Positions 25,159 to 32,222 of a stretch of DNA of 64,000 bases are shown here, in pieces. The translations under genes were made by a program, and so were the position numbers. The notes beneath the pieces are model-generated. The model saw only the letters and a list, made by a program, of their open reading frames with translations, did no database searches and was not told where the DNA came from. The stretch's first letter is position 1. Every line of letters begins with the position of its first letter. The DNA comes from Phaeocystidibacter luteus. Lineage in GTDB: Bacteria; Bacteroidota; Bacteroidia; Flavobacteriales; Schleiferiaceae. The DNA lies in the NCBI RefSeq assembly GCF_008933115.1, contig NZ_WBVO01000012.1, positions 28,550 through 92,549 of the forward strand. The letters are read 5' to 3'.

Positions 25159-25857
25159 TTGGACATAGAAGCGTCATATCGGTTCTTAATTGAGGTTAAG
25201 AATGTACTGCGGATAAGCTTGTTGCTTTTGCCAGTATTTCAATACCACATGCACAAGAATATTGGGGGGATGTTAATCCTCCCGATTCTTGTTTCTATTG
25301 GCTTTGACGTTTACGGGAACTACTTGGTTGCTTCCGGTAGCTGGTCGATTATCATAGGATTTTTATATCCTATCGTGGCGCTTCTCGTAAGTTTTGCCAC
25401 TTTTGGATTACTTATTCATACTCGTTCCTTGTTTCGTGTAGCTTTCGCTGTTACTGCACTCACCTTGATAGCTTGTTTATCATTCGTATGGTTCATTCAC
25501 GGCGTTGACAGAACCAATATCATGAGTACGACATTTATCTTTGGAATAGCAGCACCGGCAGCTTTAGGTGTTGCGATTATGCTTGAGTTAGACAATGTCG
25601 TCAGAAGCGACGCTGGCTTGAGCAAGTACATTTCAATACTCAACAGGACTTGGATTTTTTACTTTGCCGCTGGCTATGCCAATTGGAATATTAGATACTT
25701 CACTATTCAAATTGAAGATCAGTTAATGCGTCGGTCTATTGATCTAGGACTAGACTTTCTTCATGTGGTAGGATACTTTGCCTTGATAGTTAGCTACCTC
25801 TACGTCATCAACAAAACCAACCTCAAACCACTTTGGAAGATTCCTCAGACCTCATAG
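25159..25857 (+). CDS. Six- to seven-helix membrane protein linked to a histidine kinase
   Basis: 232 residues, opening with a TTG (25159) 7 nt after the small-protein stop; the first in-frame ATG (25249) would cut into helix 1. Hydrophobic segments lie at about 14-30, 35-52, 60-85, 92-112, 122-145, 165-180 and 200-222. I do not recognise the family. The gene overlaps the following kinase by 25 nt. The kinase has only a single membrane helix of its own, so this protein could provide the sensing domain in trans (inference). Codon use is AT-richer than in neighbouring housekeeping genes. Confidence 0.65.
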   Translation: MDIEASYRFLIEVKNVLRISLLLLPVFQYHMHKNIGGMLILPILVSIGFDVYGNYLVASGSWSIIIGFLYPIVALLVSFATFGLLIHTRSLFRVAFAVTALTLIACLSFVWFIHGVDRTNIMSTTFIFGIAAPAALGVAIMLELDNVVRSDAGLSKYISILNRTWIFYFAAGYANWNIRYFTIQIEDQLMRRSIDLGLDFLHVVGYFALIVSYLYVINKTNLKPLWKIPQTS

Positions 25858-26600
25858 AATTTCTATTTCTCACTTTGGGAGGCGTTTTAATTCTTCTCAT
25901 CGTGGTCTTTTCTGCTTTCTATGCCCTCAATGTTTCCCGCAAAAGAGTCATTCAGGCAGAGAAAGAAAAGGCGAAAATTGCTCTTGAAGAAAAGCAAAAA
26001 ATGCTCGAAGCTTCCATTCAGGGCGGTGAACGCGAACGAAAGAAAATTGCCGAGGAACTGCACGACCACATCAATGCACAATTGACCGTCGTGCGCATGT
26101 CGCTCGTACGCGAAGAGGGTGAGAACATTTCAAACGCGGTTGAATCTATCGACCACACCATACAAGAGCTGCGCGGAATCAGTAGAGAATTGATGCCGCC
26201 CGTGCTCGAGCGTTTCGGATTGCTTGATGCTCTAGATGATTTGTTCGACAAGGTGGAGAAGGCTGGGGAGCTTCGAATCGATTTCAACGCCCCAGAGGAG
26301 TGGGAGTACAAAGACATCGATCGGGATTTGGCGTTGTACCGCATCGTTCAGGAGTTTATTCAGAATACCATAAAGTATGCGGAGGCCTCGAAGCTAGATA
26401 TTTCCGTGCAAGCCGACGGACATCATATCTACATGAACCTTAGAGACAATGGTGTGGGCTTCGATATGAATGAGGTTGAAAGCGGCCTGGGTACCCGAAA
26501 CGTCAATTCCCGTGCAGAATACCTAGGCGGCACGGCAAATCTGAGTTCATCTCCCGGAAAGGGGGTATCTTTGAGTGTAACTGTCCCATTGAACACCTAA
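25833..26600 (+). CDS. Sensor histidine kinase (HisKA_3 / NarX-DegS class)
   Basis: 255 residues from a TTG at 25833; no better start exists upstream of the membrane helix. One transmembrane helix (9-31) precedes a charged coiled coil (35-65). The H-box ERKKIAEELHDHINAQL has the phospho-acceptor His-77 in the HDxxN pattern typical of HisKA_3 kinases. The ATPase domain has the N-box IVQEFIQNTIKYAEA and G-box RDNGVGFD. With no extracellular sensor loop, input must come from a partner, plausibly the membrane protein encoded just before it. Its cognate regulator is the next gene, 6 nt downstream. Confidence 0.88.
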   Translation: MEDSSDLIEFLFLTLGGVLILLIVVFSAFYALNVSRKRVIQAEKEKAKIALEEKQKMLEASIQGGERERKKIAEELHDHINAQLTVVRMSLVREEGENISNAVESIDHTIQELRGISRELMPPVLERFGLLDALDDLFDKVEKAGELRIDFNAPEEWEYKDIDRDLALYRIVQEFIQNTIKYAEASKLDISVQADGHHIYMNLRDNGVGFDMNEVESGLGTRNVNSRAEYLGGTANLSSSPGKGVSLSVTVPLNT

Positions 26601-26606
26601 CTCGAC

Positions 26607-27269
26607 ATGTCTACAGAGAAGATCAAAGTCATTCTTGCCGAAGACCAGCAGCTCGTGAGAGCCGCGCTTGTGAGTCTGCTGAACGACCTAATCAACATTG
26701 AGGTTGTTGCAGAGGCTGAAGACGGAGTCCAATTGTTGAGTTTGTTGGAAAGCACCCCTTGCGACATTGTGGTTACCGATATCCGAATGCCGAAGATGGA
26801 TGGCATTGAGGCCGTTTCGAAAATCGGGGAATACTACCCTGAGGTTGGCGTTATTGGGCTTTCGCAGCACGATGATAACGACATAATCGTAGAGTTTATT
26901 AGGGCTGGCGGACGTGGTTTCTTGTTGAAGAATGCAGATCCGACGGAGGTTGAAAAAGCCATACACACGGTTCGTGAAACGGGGCATTACTTGAATGCGA
27001 AGGTTTCGCAATCGTTGTTTCAGAACAGCTTTAGAGCGCGTAGGCGAAGAAACAACTCCAGGTTTAATGGGGTGACAGAACGCGAGGTTGAGATATTGAA
27101 CCTCCTCAGTAGGGAATATACGGCGGCGGAGATGGCTCAGAAGTTGAGTATTTCGCCTCGTACGGTGGAGAAGCACATCTCGCACTTGCATCAAAAATTC
27201 GAGACCAAGAAGACGATTGGTCTTGTGCTCTGTGCGCTTCGTGAAGGCATCATCCAGATGGATATTTAG
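26607..27269 (+). CDS. NarL/FixJ-type response regulator
   Basis: 220 residues. The receiver domain spans about 5-125, with the acidic pair E11/D12, phospho-acceptor Asp-58 in VVTDIRMPKMDG, and Lys in FLLKNADP. A linker leads to a LuxR-type helix-turn-helix (about 152-215: GVTEREVEILNLLSREYT, LSISPRTVEKHISHLHQKF). It is the obvious partner of the kinase just upstream and ends the four-gene operon. Target promoters are unknown; the nearest candidate is the transcript starting near 27395. Confidence 0.93.
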   Translation: MSTEKIKVILAEDQQLVRAALVSLLNDLINIEVVAEAEDGVQLLSLLESTPCDIVVTDIRMPKMDGIEAVSKIGEYYPEVGVIGLSQHDDNDIIVEFIRAGGRGFLLKNADPTEVEKAIHTVRETGHYLNAKVSQSLFQNSFRARRRRNNSRFNGVTEREVEILNLLSREYTAAEMAQKLSISPRTVEKHISHLHQKFETKKTIGLVLCALREGIIQMDI

Positions 27270-27292
27270 CCTTCATTAAATACGAAAAAGCG

Positions 27293-27311
27293 TACGTATT
27301 TCTACGTATTT
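27293..27311. repeat. TACGTA direct repeat, possible operator
   Basis: TACGTA-TTTC-TACGTATTT lies shortly before the promoter at 27360. A related TACG-N6-CGTAAATACGT occurs at 28021-28041, upstream of the XRE regulator on the other side. The shared motif may mark binding sites of one regulator. Confidence 0.35.
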
Positions 27312-27359
27312 TTATTTTGCAAAACGCTGAAAATCAGCCATAAAGGGTTTTCAGCTCAG

Positions 27360-27388
27360 TTTGTGCATCCATTCAATTGGTACATTTG
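27360..27388 (+). promoter_or_regulatory. Strong promoter for a small transcript
   Basis: TTTG (27360-27363) and an exact -7 element TACATTTG (27381-27388) are separated by 17 nt. No annotated-size gene lies downstream on this strand before the terminator at 27578, so the promoter drives a transcript of about 210 nt. Confidence 0.6.
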
Positions 27389-27417
27389 AGTAGTTAAAGT
27401 TCTCAAAGACAACCACC

Positions 27418-27534
27418 ATGATGACCAAACAGACCAAGCCAGACAGGTCGACTAGAAACCGCGTAAACGACCGGGTTTTGATTCGGAGTTTACGTTGGTC
27501 GGTGGGTGTTAAACGTATGCCTACGACTGTGTAG
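27418..27534 (+). CDS. Possible 38-residue basic peptide
   Basis: The frame starts ATGATG, 30 nt after the -7 box at 27381, and encodes a strongly basic peptide (MTKQTKPDRSTRNRVNDRV, then LIRSLRWSVGVKRMPTTV). It is too short for composition statistics. Its placement directly behind a promoter and ahead of a terminator makes translation plausible. No family is recognised. It could equally be a chance frame inside a small RNA. Confidence 0.35.
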   Translation: MMTKQTKPDRSTRNRVNDRVLIRSLRWSVGVKRMPTTV

Positions 27535-27577
27535 GAATAATTTCTCTTGCGCAGGGGTAAAAGTACCCCGTCTCTTT

Positions 27578-27613
27578 AGAAGGTCGATTACACCTAATCG
27601 GCCTTCTTCCTTT
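27578..27613 (+). terminator. Terminator of the small transcript
   Basis: AGAAGGTCGATTA (27578-27590) pairs with TAATCGGCCTTCT (27595-27607), one G-T pair included, around a CACC loop and is followed by TCCTTTTTG. It overlaps the 3' end of the convergent XRE gene. Confidence 0.8.
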
Positions 27614-27980
27614 TTGCAGATATTCCAAGTTGGATGGCCTCGATGATGTTGGCCTTGTCTTCCTCAGATTGGGGGCCTTTAGGCAAGTGAATGTGTATGT
27701 GGTTTCCGTCCTTTTCTCCTGAGTAGGTTATGGTTTGATCTGCGGCTTTGACATCGTCGCCATCGAGCAGAACCTTTGAATACTCCGAGAAGAAATCGTG
27801 GTTGAGACAGCGCGATATTTCCATCAGGAGTTCGGTATCAATGGTATGTCGGCCAAAGATGTTGTGGACGTTTTGTCGGGTTCGATTAATCATCTTGGCG
27901 AAGTGCGAAATTTTCATTCCGCGCTCTTCTACAATGGACTTAATCCGTTCACCGATAATGATTTTGGACGGGTTTGACAT
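27594..27980 (-). CDS. XRE-family DNA-binding regulator
   Basis: 128 residues. A Cro/C1-type helix-turn-helix occupies about residues 8-65 (IGERIKSIVEERGMKISHFA, RTRQNVHNIFGRHTIDTELL). The C-terminal half is charged with an IHIHLPKGP strand and no known domain. Chromosomal regulators of this size (about 120-130 residues) with a C-terminal acidic-basic tail are frequent in Bacteroidota. It stands alone, convergent with the small transcript; the TTTGAC-N14-GTCAAA dyad at 27987-28012 in front of its start could be an autoregulatory site (inference). Confidence 0.75.
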   Translation of the reverse strand: MSNPSKIIIGERIKSIVEERGMKISHFAKMINRTRQNVHNIFGRHTIDTELLMEISRCLNHDFFSEYSKVLLDGDDVKAADQTITYSGEKDGNHIHIHLPKGPQSEEDKANIIEAIQLGISAKRKKAD

Positions 27981-27986
27981 ATGTGA

Positions 27987-28041
27987 TTTGACTCTTCAAC
28001 AAACTTGTCAAACATTGTTTTACGTTTGGTCGTAAATACGT
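27987..28041. promoter_or_regulatory. Dyads upstream of the XRE regulator
   Basis: An inverted repeat TTTGAC (27987-27992) / GTCAAA (28007-28012), followed by TACG-N6-CGTA (28021-28034) and ACGT, lies in the 60 nt before the regulator. These are candidate operators; the promoter box itself is not clear. Confidence 0.35.
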
Positions 28042-28147
28042 CCATTTGGTTATACGAATTGTAAAATAATATTTGCTACTTGCCCACATATCCGTACGCA
28101 AGATGGATAATTGGTTGGGCACTACGTGTGCTATTTGATTTGGTTAA

Positions 28148-28178
28148 ATGCCTCGTCGTGATGACGGGGCATTTTTTG
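28148..28178 (+). terminator. Strong intrinsic terminator without an upstream gene
   Basis: ATGCCTCGTC (28148-28157) pairs with GACGGGGCAT (28163-28172) around GTGAT and is followed by TTTTTT. No plus-strand gene precedes it within 870 nt, and the nearest plus-strand transcript already has its own terminator. It therefore probably ends an unannotated short RNA starting near 28080. The 28042-28147 stretch shows no ORF of note. Confidence 0.6.
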
Positions 28179-28235
28179 GTGGGATAGTCTAAGGGATGTA
28201 CAAGTGGGGTTGGGTGGAATCGGTGTAGATATCCC

Positions 28236-28243
28236 TAACTTTG
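28236..28243 (+). promoter_or_regulatory. -7 element and GGAGTAATCTC leader of the beta-helix gene
   Basis: TAACTTTG is an exact -7 element 25 nt before the ATG at 28269. It is followed by GAGGAGTAATCTCC, a motif also found in the leaders at 31721 and 32876. Confidence 0.6.
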
Positions 28244-28268
28244 AGGAGTAATCTCCTGATACTCTCTA

Positions 28269-30389
28269 ATGAAGAATCTATTTCTCTCAATTGTGGCTTT
28301 GTTTGCCACTGCATCTATCACAGCCCAAACTGTTACTAATCTCAACAATGCTGGCCCGGGCTCATTGCGTAATGAAGTGCTCAATAGCCAGCCTGGAGAT
28401 GTGATTGATTTCTCGCCAGCGCTTTTTGCCAATGGCAATGCTACGCTCAATTTGGAATATGCAATACCTATACTGCATAGTCTGACGATTAATGGTTATC
28501 TAAATAATGGAGATACATTAATCATTAATGGACAAGATACTTCACAGGCGTTTTTTGTTGATGGTACGGCTGGCTCCTTAACTACGGAGTTGAAGTTAAG
28601 TGATATGGTAATAGAAGACTGTAAAAAGTATTCATCTAATCCATTAGTATTCAACTCGCATGGCGGAGCCATTATGGCGTTGGACATAGCTAGACTAGAA
28701 TTAGATGATGTTCATTTCAGGAATAATCGTGTGAGTGGAGACGGTAGAGGAGGTGCTATTTACAGCAATGGAGTGGACTCTTTATTCATTCGTAATTGTA
28801 CTTTCGTCAGAAATCGGGCTGCCACATACGCTATTTCAAATGGAGGTGGTTGGTCAGGAGGCATTCGCTTAGAGGCGGGCTATTTGTCTATAGATTCCTC
28901 CCTGTTCTTAGGGAATGAAAGTGGAGGTAGGGGGGCTGCACTCAGTACTCTAGATGCGCATGATGTTACAATCTCTAACTCATCGTTCCGCAATAACATA
29001 GCAGGTCTTGATACTAATTCTGCTCAAGTTAAAAGGGGAGGAGCTATTCTATTTTGGCTCACTGCAGAGTATACACTAAAGAATTGTCTCTTCGAAGGGA
29101 ATTATGCTCCGGAATCGGGAGGAGCCATAGAAAAGATAGCAGGATTTAATCCATCGGCTAATTTTATCATGGAGGATTGCATTTTTAGAAATAACGAGTC
29201 TGGAGGAAATGCTGGTGCGGTAAGTGTGACTAGTCAGCCGTTGGTTCAAAAAAATTGCACTTTTGAATCAAATATTGCTGGACGAAGGGGAGGCGCATTG
29301 GTGCTCTTTAGAAGCTCAGCATTAATTGAGAGATCAAGCTTCGTAAATGACTCGGCTGCCGATGGTGCGGCTGTATATTTGGGAGATAGTGTAGTGAATT
29401 TCGTTAATTCCACTTTTATCACAGATCGAACTAGTAATGAACTAATTCTCTTTAGTCAGTTTTCATCGGACTCGTTGTATTTACACAATTGTATATTCTC
29501 CATTGCAAATGGGGTCGATGTAATTAGTGGCAATAATGCGGTAGAGAGTTTGGGGTACAATGCTTTTTCGTCCTCACCTAGCTTTGCAATTGGATCAGAT
29601 CTGACAAGCGTTACACCAGCCATGCTAGACTTGGGCCCTCTCCAAATGAACGGAGGATCAACACCTACCTTAATGCCTGGCCCAAATTCGGTTGCCCTCA
29701 ATGCAGGCAATCCTAACGACTTCTCACCGGCACAGAATGGGCCAATTTATGGTTTACGAGAGATTGGAGCGGCAGAGTCACGCGTGATATCTTATGACAC
29801 AACGTTAGTCTGCGGCAACATTTCTTGGTGGGGCAACAACTACAGCACGCCCGGCACATACTCCGACACCGCCTACAATGCGAACTCAATCGATTCAGTT
29901 GGAGTTCTAGTGTTGTACAGTCAGGACACCTCCATTGTGAACCGAAACGGTACTCTTGTGGCTCTCGAGCAATCGCAAGGAACCTCCTACCAATGGGTAG
30001 ATTGTGCGAATGGGTTCTTGCCGGTTACAGGAGCAATAGATTCGACCTTTCTTCCCACGGCGAACGGAAGTTATGCGGTTGTGCTCACAAACGGATCCTG
30101 CTCGGACACTTCTGATTGCATCAATTACAACGAGGTGGGCATCGATGAACAATCGACAAGACCATTGTTAACTTTCTATCCGAATCCAACAAACGGCGGC
30201 CTCACGCTGAACTCACTCGATAATCTTCCAAAACAACTTCAGGTTCTAGATTTATATGGCAGAACCATTTCGACTCTCAAGGTGCCAAGTAATGAAATTC
30301 AGCTTCCAGCTTTGAGCAAAGGAATCTACCTCTTGAAATGGGAGTTTGAAGGAGGGGTCGTTCAGGTGGATAGGGTTGTGGTGGAGTGA
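28269..30389 (+). CDS. Right-handed beta-helix surface protein with T9SS tail
   Basis: 706 residues. The signal peptide (1-19, ATASITAQ) is followed by a Pel/CSLREA-like start (NNAGPGSLRNEVLNSQPGDV). A parallel beta-helix runs from about 95 to 400, with repeated GGAIYSNG, IRNCTFVRNRA and SNSSFRNNIAG coils (polymorphic-outer-membrane-protein style). A loose middle domain leads to the sorting tail FYPNPTNGGLTLNS and LSKGIYLLKWEFEG. It is exported across the outer membrane by T9SS and is likely an adhesin or carbohydrate-active surface protein; catalytic residues are not recognisable. Confidence 0.82.
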   Translation: MKNLFLSIVALFATASITAQTVTNLNNAGPGSLRNEVLNSQPGDVIDFSPALFANGNATLNLEYAIPILHSLTINGYLNNGDTLIINGQDTSQAFFVDGTAGSLTTELKLSDMVIEDCKKYSSNPLVFNSHGGAIMALDIARLELDDVHFRNNRVSGDGRGGAIYSNGVDSLFIRNCTFVRNRAATYAISNGGGWSGGIRLEAGYLSIDSSLFLGNESGGRGAALSTLDAHDVTISNSSFRNNIAGLDTNSAQVKRGGAILFWLTAEYTLKNCLFEGNYAPESGGAIEKIAGFNPSANFIMEDCIFRNNESGGNAGAVSVTSQPLVQKNCTFESNIAGRRGGALVLFRSSALIERSSFVNDSAADGAAVYLGDSVVNFVNSTFITDRTSNELILFSQFSSDSLYLHNCIFSIANGVDVISGNNAVESLGYNAFSSSPSFAIGSDLTSVTPAMLDLGPLQMNGGSTPTLMPGPNSVALNAGNPNDFSPAQNGPIYGLREIGAAESRVISYDTTLVCGNISWWGNNYSTPGTYSDTAYNANSIDSVGVLVLYSQDTSIVNRNGTLVALEQSQGTSYQWVDCANGFLPVTGAIDSTFLPTANGSYAVVLTNGSCSDTSDCINYNEVGIDEQSTRPLLTFYPNPTNGGLTLNSLDNLPKQLQVLDLYGRTISTLKVPSNEIQLPALSKGIYLLKWEFEGGVVQVDRVVVE

Positions 30390-30463
30390 GCAATAAAAAG
30401 GGACTAGAATTGAAAAGGTTGGTGATATACACTCGCGGTTTGCATGCTTGGAAGTTGCTCGAT

Positions 30464-31045
30464 ATGATGCTTAAGAAAGGGTGGGGAACTAAGTTTCGCT
30501 TTGTTCTCAGCATTACCCTGCTCGTAGGGATTTGCTCTTGTCAATATGTTAACAACGGTGATAGCGAATCTGAAAACATTGATTCTTCTAGTCACCTTGA
30601 CACCGTGACTTCACCTCAAGATTTTGAAGGAAATGATTCTGAAGGTATAGACCACTACAAGATTAAGTTGCCAAAGCCGTGGGTTAGACACCCAGATTAC
30701 AATACGGCGTTTTGGATTGAGTGCGATGATGTTTTTTGTTCGAACCTTGTGATTACCACTACCGAATTCGACCTACCTAAATCTGAGTTCCCAAGTTTTG
30801 TGCTCGAATCAATGAAGGTTGGTACCCAGTCTTTTGATTTGTTGGTGGAATCTAGTGATAGTAATATGTATTATGCAGAATTCAACTTAACATCTGCAGA
30901 TAATGAAGATGTGGACCTCTTTTGTATTACAAGAAGCTATTTGGTTAATGATGATTTAATCGCATTTGTGTACCTCTCACTTCGCGAAAGGGCCGATGAG
31001 CTACGGTATGCTGAACGCCGTGTTTCCGATTCATTTAGCTTTTGA
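30464..31045 (+). CDS. Lipoprotein of unknown function
   Basis: 193 residues from the ATG at 30464. The frame extends back to a GTG at 30386 that overlaps the previous stop, but the first ~26 residues there look non-coding, and the lipoprotein signal fits the 30464 start. It ends LLVGICSC, with the lipidated Cys at about residue 24. The mature protein has a low-complexity acidic linker, then a compact alpha/beta domain of about 135 residues (YKIKLPKPWVRHPDYNTAF, FPSFVLESMKVGTQSFDLL) that recalls PsbP/DcrB-like folds, a weak resemblance only. Confidence 0.6.
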   Translation: MMLKKGWGTKFRFVLSITLLVGICSCQYVNNGDSESENIDSSSHLDTVTSPQDFEGNDSEGIDHYKIKLPKPWVRHPDYNTAFWIECDDVFCSNLVITTTEFDLPKSEFPSFVLESMKVGTQSFDLLVESSDSNMYYAEFNLTSADNEDVDLFCITRSYLVNDDLIAFVYLSLRERADELRYAERRVSDSFSF

Positions 31046-31116
31046 CACATAATGGTAGAGCTCTCAGGGAAATGGGAATTGGCTAAGGCCAATCAATTTA
31101 ACGGCAAGTCTGAAAG

Positions 31117-31650
31117 ATGGTAACAAGAAAGGAAGTTCTTCTCGCATTGATGGGGTTGCTCCCATCAATTGGTCTAATAACTGGTGGGGTTTTATTGCCG
31201 CGCGGAGTCAAGCGCAAGAGTATTCTCTTAATTCTGTTGGCGATTCTGAACCTATTCCTAGGTGCCATCTCACTCTTTGGTCTTGTCAATACATTCCAGA
31301 ATTCTGATGAGGTTGAAAAGAGATCATTTCAGATGTTTTCACAGCAACGCATGGATGGGTTAGTTCAGAATATTGAATACTACAAATTGATAAATGATCA
31401 TTACCCCGATTCTTTGAGTCAACTTTATTTTTCAGAGCCAAGAGTAAATGAAATAGATCCAATAATGGTGAACATCGGCGTTGAGCCACCAGAGTACAAT
31501 TACATTCTAAACGATGATAATACCTATTACTTGTTTTCGTCAGGATACGATGGGGTTCCCTTTACGTCTGACGATGTTTTACCTAGCATAGAAGTGACAA
31601 CTAAAATTGGTTATCGCAAATCAGAAGTACACCAGGATACGCTAAATTGA
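31117..31650 (+). CDS. Two-helix membrane protein with GspG-like C-terminal domain
   Basis: 177 residues. Two membrane helices at about 7-28 and 35-58 replace the single prepilin helix expected of a pseudopilin. The C-terminal domain contains YYKLINDHYPDSLSQL and YYLFSSGYDGVPFTSDDVLP, the latter matching the DG-x(3)-T-x-DD calcium-loop signature at the end of type II secretion major pseudopilins (GspG). The gene at 32223 is a clear paralogue. No other T2SS genes are nearby and no prepilin peptidase site is present, so the role is unknown. Confidence 0.65.
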   Translation: MVTRKEVLLALMGLLPSIGLITGGVLLPRGVKRKSILLILLAILNLFLGAISLFGLVNTFQNSDEVEKRSFQMFSQQRMDGLVQNIEYYKLINDHYPDSLSQLYFSEPRVNEIDPIMVNIGVEPPEYNYILNDDNTYYLFSSGYDGVPFTSDDVLPSIEVTTKIGYRKSEVHQDTLN

Positions 31651-31704
31651 AATAAGCGTATCAGGGAGTCAGAAGCCGAAACATTGTCAAGAGAATTAAT
31701 TGCC

Positions 31705-31790
31705 AACTTCCTAACTTAGGGGAGTAATCTCTTTCTCGAATGAAGAGAACTTATCGCTCTTCATACTTTAATCGCATTGAAAAAAACTAA
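31705..31790 (+). promoter_or_regulatory. Promoter/leader copy 2 with 16-codon mini-ORF
   Basis: TAACTTAG at 31712-31719 (a -7-like box) is followed by GGAGTAATCTCTTTCTCGA and an ATG at 31740. That ATG opens a 16-codon frame ending at 31790, which overlaps the TTG start of the next gene by 14 nt. The first 40 nt (31705-31744) match 32861-32900 at 38 of 40 positions. Confidence 0.55.
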
Positions 31791-32190
31791 TTACACCCGA
31801 ATGTTCGTCATTGTTATCGCCTCGATGGCGCTGATTGGATTCTTATATGGGACATTCTTTAATGCGTACTATTTTCGGAAACTTGCCGAATCGCCTGTTC
31901 GTGAAGTCTGTGCTGACAAACTCCCAAACTTCGTGAACGTCCCAGTGCTAATCAGTTTGGAGGGGAATTATATTCGGAATTATGTTTTGTTTGTTAAGAC
32001 AAACATTACTAAAATTGGATTTCAATCTAGGGTGGTTAAGAATGGCCAATCAGTATTTGTGTTGGATACTGTGCCCACTGAATTAACTAACGGAGAAAGC
32101 ATCGTGGAAATCGTTGCGAAGACCAATCCTATTTCGACTAAAGAGCTGAATGTGAAGTACTACATTCATTCAGATTGGCTTTGCGACTAG
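31777..32190 (+). CDS. Membrane-anchored protein of unknown function
   Basis: 137 residues from a TTG at 31777; an ATG at 31801 would begin inside the membrane segment. One N-terminal transmembrane helix (about 9-29, FVIVIASMALIGFLYGTFF) is followed by a ~105-residue extracytoplasmic beta-rich domain with two cysteines near the ends (REVCADKLPN and SDWLCD) that could form a disulfide. No family is recognised. It is preceded by the shared leader and a 16-codon mini-ORF. Followed after 32 nt by the second GspG-like paralogue. Confidence 0.6.
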   Translation: MKKTNYTRMFVIVIASMALIGFLYGTFFNAYYFRKLAESPVREVCADKLPNFVNVPVLISLEGNYIRNYVLFVKTNITKIGFQSRVVKNGQSVFVLDTVPTELTNGESIVEIVAKTNPISTKELNVKYYIHSDWLCD

Positions 32191-32222
32191 GCTATGTCGA
32201 AGGTTCATTTCTTTCTCGCTTT

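Larger units (their letters stand above)
27395..27613 (+). ncRNA. Candidate small RNA or small-ORF transcript
   Basis: Between a good promoter (27360-27388) and a good terminator (27578-27613) lies about 200 nt of sequence with a perfect hairpin (GGGGTA-AAAG-TACCCC, 27554-27569). It also contains a 38-codon ORF at 27418-27534. The transcript start is estimated from the -7 box. Whether it acts as RNA, as an mRNA for the small basic peptide, or as both cannot be decided from sequence. Confidence 0.45.
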
